Below are positions 6,530 through 11,709 of a DNA stretch of 11,709 nt, piece by piece. The stretch is from contig JAEYTI010000098.1 in NCBI GenBank assembly GCA_023434145.1, forward strand, positions 1-11,709. Reading direction: 5' to 3'. Every line of letters starts with the position of its first letter. Positions within the stretch are counted from its first letter, which is position 1. Source of the DNA: Chloroflexota bacterium. Lineage in GTDB: Bacteria > Chloroflexota > Anaerolineae > Anaerolineales > Anaerolineaceae. The notes beneath the pieces were generated by a model. It saw nothing but the letters and a program-made list of their open reading frames with translations, was not told the origin of the DNA and searched no databases. The translations under genes were made by a program, and so were the position numbers.

Positions 6530-7450
6530 GTGCAGTCGAATGAGAAGACCGCGGCCTCGGAAGTTGGCGAAATGCGGATGACCGGCACCCGCCCGGATGC
6601 CCTAGGGGGATGGATCGTTCGGGCGCGAGATGAAATAATCAACCTGCTTTCCCTGTTGGCCTTTTTTGCGATAACGGCGCTGCTGTTTCGCAGTATTCCG
6701 TTTGCCTTAGTGGTGACGGCGAGCCTGGGCTTCCATGAGCTGGGTCATGCGATGGCGATTGGGAAGTTGGGCCTGGAATGGCGCATCTGCTTTGGCCTGC
6801 CCGGTGCGTGGACGTGGTCGCCGCTGAAGGAGCGCGCGCGGCTACCCCAATTCACCAATGCCGGCGTGCATATGGCAGGTCCATTCTTCAGCCTGCTGCT
6901 GGCGGTGATCGCCCTGGCGCTGCACAACGTCTGGCAGCCGGAGAGCTTTCACCTGTTGATCCTGGCGAATTTTAGCGCGCAGATCGGCTTCCTTAACCTG
7001 CTGCCGCTGGGCGGGCTAACCGATGGCGGTAAGGTGATTCGCCGGGCCGTGGCTTCGCTGGATGATCGCCACCGGGGGCTGGCAGCGGTCCTGCCGGTGG
7101 CGATCACAGGGGTGATGGTGCTGCTCTATGCCCTGGCAGAGCTTCCCCACACGCGTGCTACCACCGATTCGGCGGTGCTGGTGCTGCTCGGGCTGCTTCT
7201 GGTAGGGGTGTGGATCGCTGCCGGAGTGCTGCTGGAAGTGACTGGTTCGCCTGGGGGAAAGGTTGATCCGCTTGCGGCGGGCAAACCTATGACGCCGAGA
7301 GAGGGCTACTTCCTCATCCTGGTGATGTGGAACATGCTGATGATGCTGCTTTTGCTAATCGCAGCGACCCCTTTCTGGCTGATGCCGGAGTTCGTGATGG
7401 GCAGCCTGTGGAACGTGGTGGATTTGTTAAGGTTTATCGTGGCATTGTAA
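6530..7450 (+). CDS. M50-family (site-2 protease-like) membrane metalloprotease
   Basis: This 306-residue integral membrane protein belongs to the peptidase M50/site-2 protease group, zinc proteases that cut within the membrane. The zinc motif HELGH is at residues 69-73 inside a hydrophobic stretch. The second motif, NLLPLGGLTDGG (156-167), supplies the third zinc ligand Asp165; it has one residue more between Asn and Asp than the common NLLPxPxLDGG form. Hydrophobic segments are seen near 35-66, 115-131, 140-160, 184-203, 215-236, 259-280 and 285-306. No PDZ domain or extracellular domain is present, so it is a minimal core enzyme of unknown substrate. The GTG at 6530 has GGAGGG 14-15 bases upstream, a long spacing; ATG at 6572 or 6578 are reasonable alternatives that leave all motifs intact. 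No sigma/anti-sigma gene is adjacent to indicate a target. Confidence 0.83.
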   Translation: MQSNEKTAASEVGEMRMTGTRPDALGGWIVRARDEIINLLSLLAFFAITALLFRSIPFALVVTASLGFHELGHAMAIGKLGLEWRICFGLPGAWTWSPLKERARLPQFTNAGVHMAGPFFSLLLAVIALALHNVWQPESFHLLILANFSAQIGFLNLLPLGGLTDGGKVIRRAVASLDDRHRGLAAVLPVAITGVMVLLYALAELPHTRATTDSAVLVLLGLLLVGVWIAAGVLLEVTGSPGGKVDPLAAGKPMTPREGYFLILVMWNMLMMLLLLIAATPFWLMPEFVMGSLWNVVDLLRFIVAL

Positions 7451-7475
7451 ACGTTCTGATACCTGGAACGTAGAC

Positions 7476-7515
7476 CATATGGGGCGGGGAGTATTTGTCC
7501 TCCCCGCCCCATATG
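7476..7515. terminator. Bidirectional hairpin between convergent genes
   Basis: CATATGGGGCGGGGAG (7476-7491) and its exact complement (7500-7515) form a 16-bp stem with an 8-base loop. It lies between the stop of the M50 gene (7450, plus) and the stop of the binding-protein gene (7534, minus), the position expected for a shared terminator. Neither side has a strong T run, so it may act by stem strength, by Rho, or as a transcript-end stabiliser. Confidence 0.6.
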
Positions 7516-7533
7516 ATTTATCGCAGCTCGATC

Positions 7534-9630
7534 CTATCGTGTTACGAGGGGAATGTAGACTGAATATTGATTTTCACCAATCAGGCTAAACTCGGTGAGA
7601 TGACACACGTTTATTGTGGCGGTGTTTGTTGCTGTATCCAGGGCAAAGTACCGATCTTGCACTGGGCATGAGAGCGAAGCGTCTTCCCATGTATCGCCAT
7701 TCCACAGATACACCTTCAATGTGTCTTCATCCAGGTTGCTCAGAATATCGTTGCTGTAGTTGATCTTCACCTGGATTGGCTGATCGAAAGTGAATTCTTC
7801 GAGCGGCTGCCCGCCAGCAATGGCATTGAGTTGGAACGCGACAATAGAACGCAGCGAGGATTCCGGATAGTAGACCGTGTTCATGAGCGGGCGGAATTCC
7901 AATTCCACCGGCTGACTCACCGCGCCCTCGGGAACGCTGACACTGCCGCTGCTGCCATAGCTGCTGAATAACAATAACGTCTCTTCGTCTGAACTGACCG
8001 CAGCAACCTGATTGAAGGTATCCAGATTGAAGTTGAGCTGCTCAATCCCATAATCCATATCTGGGCGCTCGAACAAGGGAATGATGGGTAGTTCTTGCAA
8101 CAGAATTTCCATTCCCTGCGCGTATAGGTTGGCGCGTTCACTTTGCAGTTTGGTGGTGTCATCTGCTTGCGCAAAGAGAGTGCTGGCTTGCCGGTTGCAC
8201 CAACCGTGTATGTTTTGACCCATCATCGTATTCAAAAGGGTGGGAATGTAGTCACAGCCATAAAGAAACTGTAACTCTGTTTCATCTGGGACCTGTATAT
8301 AGGCAAAGGACGCGAGTTCGAAGTTGCGCGTCTGCACGCCACCTTCCCAGCCGAACAATTCACCTGAGCTCAGGTGTTTTACAGTTAGTTGAATGCCACA
8401 GGCCGCAAGCTGGCTTTGCAATTGCGGCGCATAGGCCTGCCGAACATCTGCATCTGTTGTTTTCAAGGTTAGAGCAAGTACTCGTCCATCCTTTGACCGG
8501 TAGGTATCACCGGGCTGGATCGTCCATCCGACGGCATCTAACTTCGTGTTGCCAATCGCCGGATCATACGCGTATTTGGTCGCCGGTTCTTTGTATGCCC
8601 AGTGCGATTTATCAAAGTAGGTATCTGTCACCAGTGCCAAACGCTCGCCAGGTGTAAGCGTAGGATAAGCCGCCTCGATTAAGGCATCTTTGTCGATGCA
8701 GTGCGCAATTGCCTGGCGCACTTCACTGTTCTTTATAATGGGATGTGATTGTGGCGTGGGAACTTTTACCGTCAGATCCAGGTTGAAGTTCAGATGTTCG
8801 GCGCTATTACCCGAGTCATGCCGTTCGAACAGGGGGATAAATGGCAGCTCATCCAGAATGATCTCCATGGCTTGTGCATAAAGATCTGCTCGCTCGCTTT
8901 GCGATTTGGTTTTATCATCTGCCTGGATCAACAGGTCTGTTGCACCCTGGTTGCACCATCCGAGGATGTTTTGTTTCGATCCATCATCATAAGGGGCAGC
9001 GGGAATACTATCGCAGCCATATAATCCATTCAGGGTTATTTCCTCATCCTGGACCCATGCGAACAGAGCGGATTCAAAATCCCGCTTGCCCAGCAGGTTT
9101 TGACCTGAGAGTAACTGGTCTATTGGCAGGTAATGGAGATTAATACGAATGCCGCATTCAGCTAACTGACTTTGCAGCACAGGCGCGTATGCTTTGCGCA
9201 GGTCGGAATCGGTTGTGTAGGTGCTAATGGAAAGCTCTCGACCGTTTTTTGTGCGATATTGATCTCCGGGCTGGAGAATCCAACCGGAGGTTTCTAATAT
9301 GTTCTTTCCGATTGTTGGATCATAGGGATACAGGAGCGTTGGCGCTCGATACTTCCATGAGGATTTAATGAAAAATGTATCACTGACCAGCGGCAGGCGT
9401 TCGGCAGGCGTGAGAGCGGGATATGCCGCCTGGATCAAAGCATCCTTATTGATGCAGTATGCAACAGCTTGCCTTAAATTTATGTTATTGAGAATAGGAT
9501 GCCCCGGTGCTTCCTCAGCCAGGCTGGCAGAGTGCGGTTCAAGAACAACGGAGTCTGACCAATTTGCTTGCGCGGTTCCAGAAAACAGAAGCGACGCGAC
9601 AATGATAAATACAAGCAGTGTTTGTTTCAT
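7534..9630 (-). CDS. Exported protein with two tandem half-SBP_bac_5 domains
   Basis: This 698-residue protein starts at ATG 9630 (AGGAG seven bases upstream) with a signal peptide ending TAQA near residue 22 and no lipobox Cys. Residues about 44-285 and 296-538 are tandem copies of one another (HPILNNINLRQAVAYC versus HPIIKNSEVRQAIAHC; both end in LNFNLD). Each matches the C-terminal half of SBP_bac_5 peptide-binding proteins: RQAxAxCIxKDALI, YDPxIG...GW, LQSQLAxCGI and ELPxIPLFER. The N-terminal half of a normal OppA/DppA-type protein is absent from both. Four Cys recur at equal places in each copy (59/311, 159/411, 206/459, 226/478). A C-terminal beta-rich part (about 545-690) has SVSVPEGAV, tentatively ZU5-like, and the chain ends YSVYIPLVTR. 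No ABC permease or ATPase lies nearby. GC is lower than in neighbours, hinting at transfer or different origin. Ligand and role are unknown; transport, sensing or structural use are all possible. Confidence 0.85.
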   Translation of the reverse strand: MKQTLLVFIIVASLLFSGTAQANWSDSVVLEPHSASLAEEAPGHPILNNINLRQAVAYCINKDALIQAAYPALTPAERLPLVSDTFFIKSSWKYRAPTLLYPYDPTIGKNILETSGWILQPGDQYRTKNGRELSISTYTTDSDLRKAYAPVLQSQLAECGIRINLHYLPIDQLLSGQNLLGKRDFESALFAWVQDEEITLNGLYGCDSIPAAPYDDGSKQNILGWCNQGATDLLIQADDKTKSQSERADLYAQAMEIILDELPFIPLFERHDSGNSAEHLNFNLDLTVKVPTPQSHPIIKNSEVRQAIAHCIDKDALIEAAYPTLTPGERLALVTDTYFDKSHWAYKEPATKYAYDPAIGNTKLDAVGWTIQPGDTYRSKDGRVLALTLKTTDADVRQAYAPQLQSQLAACGIQLTVKHLSSGELFGWEGGVQTRNFELASFAYIQVPDETELQFLYGCDYIPTLLNTMMGQNIHGWCNRQASTLFAQADDTTKLQSERANLYAQGMEILLQELPIIPLFERPDMDYGIEQLNFNLDTFNQVAAVSSDEETLLLFSSYGSSGSVSVPEGAVSQPVELEFRPLMNTVYYPESSLRSIVAFQLNAIAGGQPLEEFTFDQPIQVKINYSNDILSNLDEDTLKVYLWNGDTWEDASLSCPVQDRYFALDTATNTATINVCHLTEFSLIGENQYSVYIPLVTR

Positions 9631-9703
9631 AGCTCTCCTGAACGAAACTTGATTACGGGAACAGACGATATTTACTTTTATCGAAAATTGAAGTGTAAAG
9701 TTT

Positions 9704-9712
9704 ATTATAGCA
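9704..9712 (-). promoter_or_regulatory. Extended -10 promoter of the double half-SBP gene
   Basis: On the minus strand TGCTATAAT (9712-9704) is a perfect extended -10 element. The -35 position holds only a weak match, which an extended -10 can compensate. Transcription would start near 9697, giving a leader of about 67 nt before the ATG at 9630. Confidence 0.55.
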
Positions 9713-9827
9713 AATTACATGAATCCGAGACATCACAGGCTTGTAAGTTTGTTCTTACCAGCATAATTTTTACAATTTTTTCGCACTTGTTGAATGCACG
9801 TTGAATTCCGGTCCTTTGCGCACGTTA

Positions 9828-9836
9828 TGATATAAT
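9828..9836 (+). promoter_or_regulatory. Extended -10 promoter of tatC, probably leaderless
   Basis: TGATATAAT (9828-9836) is a perfect extended -10 element ending seven bases before the tatC ATG at 9844. Transcription from it would begin at or next to the A of the ATG, so the message would be leaderless. Upstream, GTTGAAT occurs twice exactly 11 bp apart (9789 and 9800), a possible paired binding site. Confidence 0.6.
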
Positions 9837-9843
9837 TTCCCGC

Positions 9844-10569
9844 ATGGCCGCCTATATCCGCGACGACAAAGAAATGAGTGTTTGGGACCACGTTGGCGAG
9901 CTGCGCAAGCGCTTGCTGTGGGCAATGGGCGCGATGGTGCTTGGTGTGGCGGCGAGCTTCTTTGGCCTGGCGACAACCTTCATTGAGTGGCTGGCGCTGC
10001 CGGGCGGCGGGATGGAGAACTTTGTCGCCATTGAGGTGACCGAAAGCTTCAACGTCTTTATGCGAATCTCGCTGCTCTCGGGCTTTATTATGGCGCTGCC
10101 GGTCATTGTCTGGCAGATTTTGGGGTTTGTGGTGCCGGGCCTATACGACAATGAGCGGCGATGGGTGTTTTCAGCCATTCCGATTGCCACGCTGTTGTTC
10201 GTGGCAGGTGTTGCCTTCTCCTACTTCGTCATGCTGCCCACCGCCATTCCTTTCTTGCGCGGCTTTTTGGAAGTGACGCCTATGTGGCGGCTGGCGAACT
10301 ACATCAACTTCGCCACCAATATGATGTTCTGGATCGGCCTGAGCTTTGAGATGCCGCTGGTGATATTTATGCTGGCAAAATTTGGCGTGGTGAAGTGGCG
10401 CATGCTGCTCAACCAGTGGCGCTTCGCGGTTGTGATCATCGCGGTGCTGGCAGCTATGATTACCCCGACCGTCGACCCGGTCAACATGGCAATTTTGATG
10501 GTCCCGCTGTTTGCCATCTACCTGCTCAGCGTGCTGTTCGCCGCGTTCGCCCGGCCCAGCGAAAATTAG
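9844..10569 (+). CDS. tatC: Twin-arginine translocase subunit TatC
   Basis: TatC is the polytopic receptor of the Tat pathway, which binds twin-arginine signal peptides and exports folded proteins across the cytoplasmic membrane. The 241-residue length is normal for the family. The N-terminal signature HVGELRKRL is at residues 16-24, with the key Glu at 19. PGLYDNERR follows (Glu104, matching E. coli Glu103 by context), then LSFEMP (Glu169) and ITPTVDP (Asp211). Six hydrophobic segments fit (about 26-45, 73-96, 107-131, 150-174, 192-207, 213-235). The ATG at 9844 follows an extended -10 by seven bases; an internal ATG at residue 11 would still keep the signature. No tatA/tatB is in the window, so its partner is encoded elsewhere. 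Its stop codon overlaps the stop of the convergent YlbF-family gene by four bases. Confidence 0.93.
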   Translation: MAAYIRDDKEMSVWDHVGELRKRLLWAMGAMVLGVAASFFGLATTFIEWLALPGGGMENFVAIEVTESFNVFMRISLLSGFIMALPVIVWQILGFVVPGLYDNERRWVFSAIPIATLLFVAGVAFSYFVMLPTAIPFLRGFLEVTPMWRLANYINFATNMMFWIGLSFEMPLVIFMLAKFGVVKWRMLLNQWRFAVVIIAVLAAMITPTVDPVNMAILMVPLFAIYLLSVLFAAFARPSEN

Positions 10570-10925
10570 TCGACCAGTTTCGAGAAGTCGAGCGTCAGCA
10601 CGCCGTTGAGGACATTCCCGGCTTGCTGGATTACCTTGCGAGCCTCGCGCTCGGCGTTGCGGCGCTCTACAAACAGGGGGTGGCGGATCAGTTCCTGGCG
10701 CAGACGGTAATAGGCATTGATTTTCTGCAAGCGGGCAGGCTCGCCGCAGCCCTGGTTGGCTTCCAGCTCGACCAGCGTGCGTTCTACCTCGGCTTCCATC
10801 GCGGAGAAGGCCGGGTCGGTGCGCGCCGCTTCTCGGGCAATGCGGTAGTGTTCTATGGCAGGGTGGCTGCGCAGCGCCTCTGCCAATTCCAGGGCTGCCT
10901 GGCGCACGATTTCAGGGACTTCCAT
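10566..10925 (-). CDS. YlbF/YmcA-family small helical protein, first copy
   Basis: The 119-residue product belongs to the Com_YlbF (YlbF/YmcA) family of small all-helical proteins. In Bacillus, YlbF, YmcA and YaaT form the Y-complex, which modulates RNase Y processing and development; whether this protein does so is inference. The family pattern is visible in IVRQAALELAEALRSHP (about 5-21), HYRIAREA and the DPAFSAMEAEV segment, then a second helical stretch ending FSKLVD. The ATG at 10925 has GAGG six bases upstream and is preferred over a TTG at 10937. It is the downstream gene of a two-gene unit, 45 bases after its paralogue, with a 17-bp palindrome in the gap. It overlaps tatC by four bases tail-to-tail. 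There is no signal peptide, so it is cytoplasmic. Confidence 0.75.
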   Translation of the reverse strand: MEVPEIVRQAALELAEALRSHPAIEHYRIAREAARTDPAFSAMEAEVERTLVELEANQGCGEPARLQKINAYYRLRQELIRHPLFVERRNAEREARKVIQQAGNVLNGVLTLDFSKLVD

Positions 10926-10939
10926 AACGTTCCTCAACG

Positions 10940-10956
10940 GTGACCGGACCGGTCAC
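10940..10956. promoter_or_regulatory. 17-bp perfect palindrome between the YlbF-family genes
   Basis: GTGACCGG (10940-10947), a single central A and CCGGTCAC (10949-10956) form a perfect odd-centred palindrome. It fills the short gap between the two YlbF-family genes. The same half-site CCGGTCAC recurs at 11452-11459, upstream of the unit. It could be a protein-binding operator or, as RNA, a very short-looped stem; the tight centre favours a DNA site. Confidence 0.45.
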
Positions 10957-10970
10957 GATATTTGTTATCC

Positions 10971-11345
10971 TCAGGTACTGCCGCACGCGCGGATGTTCCC
11001 GGCAAAGGGCAGCCCAACTGCCTGTACGACCAGTTCATCGACCAGGGTAAAGGCAGCGCGCAGTTCTGCTTCTGCTGCACGCCACTCGCAGACCACCGGC
11101 AGCGCGCTGAACTGCTCGCGCAGCTCGGTGAGTGAGGCGGGTACTTCCTCAAATGAGAAGTACAGCTCGCCATACGCGCTGATATGCCGCTTTATCTCTG
11201 CCGCCTGGGGGTCATCGTGCACGGCGCGTTCTACGCGCAGGTACTCGAGGAACTGCGGCAGGGATGCCAGCGCGCAGGCCAGCTTTTCGGCTGCCCGTTC
11301 GATGTTCGCGATGGATTCTGTAGCAGAAATTGGGGCTTCGATCAT
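10971..11345 (-). CDS. YlbF/YmcA-family small helical protein, second copy
   Basis: This 124-residue protein is a paralogue of the adjacent YlbF-family protein, sharing the order IERAAEKLACALAS (about 17-30), EYLRVERAVHDDP and a later REQFSALPVVCEWRAAEAEL segment. It ends with GLPFAGNIRACGST, a tail seen in other family members in my recollection. Two different family members side by side suggest a hetero-oligomer, as YlbF and YmcA form in Bacillus; that is inference, and no YaaT or RNase Y gene is present here. The ATG at 11345 is preferred over a TTG just before it, because GGAGAG lies five bases upstream of it. That ribosome site is inside a perfect 11-bp hairpin (11352-11383), so translation may be restrained. 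No convincing promoter was found upstream. Confidence 0.72.
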   Translation of the reverse strand: MIEAPISATESIANIERAAEKLACALASLPQFLEYLRVERAVHDDPQAAEIKRHISAYGELYFSFEEVPASLTELREQFSALPVVCEWRAAEAELRAAFTLVDELVVQAVGLPFAGNIRACGST

Positions 11346-11351
11346 CAAAAC

Positions 11352-11383
11352 TCTCCGCTTGTTATTTTATTCACAAGCGGAGA
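11352..11383 (-). promoter_or_regulatory. Hairpin covering the ribosome binding site of the second YlbF-family gene
   Basis: In minus-strand RNA, TCTCCGCTTGT (11383-11373) pairs perfectly with ACAAGCGGAGA (11362-11352) around a 10-base AT-rich loop (GAATAAAATA). The 3' arm contains the GGAGA that serves the ATG at 11345. The stem would therefore hide the ribosome site. No T run follows, which argues against a terminator. Confidence 0.6.
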
Positions 11384-11709
11384 ATGGGGGTAGCGAATAT
11401 TGTCATCTTTCCGGTGCGGAACGTCATCAATAGAAGGAAGAATGCCACACCCCGGTCACTATAACTGCCCCTTAGCCCGGGGGGCGATCCATCACCCATC
11501 TTTGTCCGTGCGCTTATGGACATTACCAATGAAATCGCGTAAATGAGGTGTTTCTACCCCACCTATCGCCTGGCGACTGATGAAGATAAAGAAATGGATC
11601 GCGTAACGAGCGATTGAGCACCCTACACGCGACGCCTCACCCCCCGGCCCCCTCTCCATTTTTGCTGTTCGAGCTCTATGTTTCGCGCGCTCAGCGCAAT
11701 CCGCAAAAA
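11384..11709. other. Intergenic stretch without a supported gene
   Basis: Nothing in these 326 bases looks like a coding region, tRNA or array; the open frames are short and lack family features or ribosome sites. Two weak points are seen. A minus-strand TATAGT (11463-11458) overlaps a copy of the half-site CCGGTCAC, without a good -35 box. The final bases (AATCCGCAAA, 11698-11707) are the reverse complement of a 10-bp word at 74-83 inside the palindromic element. The stretch runs off the window end, so a gene could begin just beyond it. Confidence 0.5.

Noticed and set aside
10395..11433. Two long plus-strand frames (182 and 192 codons) opposite the YlbF-family genes
   Set aside because: They are antisense shadows in GC-rich DNA; the minus-strand frames show clear family patterns and ribosome sites, while these do not.
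11698..11707. Match of the window's last bases to the word TTTGCGGATT at 74-83 in inverse orientation
   Set aside because: Only 10 bp at the very edge of the window; too short to call a second copy of the left-end element.
11384..11709. Search for tRNA, CRISPR repeats or a gene start in the right-end stretch
   Set aside because: No cloverleaf, regular repeats or supported reading frame could be seen; ATCGCGTAA occurs twice but without regular structure.

Overview
The window reads as a chromosomal segment of a bacterium, most likely a member of the Chloroflexota. The best clue is the secreted protein at 7534-9630 (minus), which ends in YSVYIPLVTR; from memory, many exported Chloroflexota proteins end in this Y-x-P-L-V type tail. 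A pair of YlbF-family genes, a solitary tatC and extended -10 or near-leaderless promoters are compatible with that placement but do not prove it. No 16S rRNA or marker gene is present, so the assignment is inference. Most genes are GC-rich (one 60-base line counted at about 65%); the 7.5-9.6 kb gene is visibly lower (two counted lines at 48% and 52%).

Layout. 1-244: a 137-bp palindromic intergenic element with 26-bp inverted ends, then the intrinsic terminator of the next gene. 245-5105 (minus): two cytoplasmic glycosidase genes in series, GH116 (glucosylceramidase/GBA2-like) followed by GH3, both probably acting on beta-glucosides or beta-xylosides inside the cell. Upstream of GH116 is a strong sigma-70-type minus-strand promoter, followed about 50 nt downstream by a complete intrinsic terminator that lies before the gene. 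This suggests either transcription attenuation or a separate ~105-nt RNA. 5322-6344 (plus): an APH/choline-kinase-fold phosphotransferase, divergent from GH116. 6368-6441: two perfect hairpins carrying four phased copies of one heptamer. 6530-7450 (plus): an integral-membrane M50 (site-2 protease-like) protein. 7476-7515: a strong hairpin between convergent genes.

7534-9630 (minus): an exported protein made of two tandem copies of the C-terminal half of an SBP_bac_5 (OppA/DppA-type) binding protein plus a C-terminal beta-rich domain, with no transporter genes nearby. 9844-10569 (plus): tatC, with an extended -10 only seven bases before its ATG. 10566-11345 (minus): two small helical YlbF/YmcA-family paralogues. 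The downstream one overlaps the tatC stop codon tail-to-tail; the upstream one has its ribosome binding site buried in a perfect 11-bp hairpin. 11349-11709 holds no gene I can support.

The parts most worth following up are the terminator-in-leader upstream of GH116, the double half-SBP protein, the Shine-Dalgarno-hiding hairpin in front of the YlbF pair, and the phased heptamer hairpins. I did not find a clear multi-gene system of a new type, and no CRISPR array, tRNA, rRNA or transposase.
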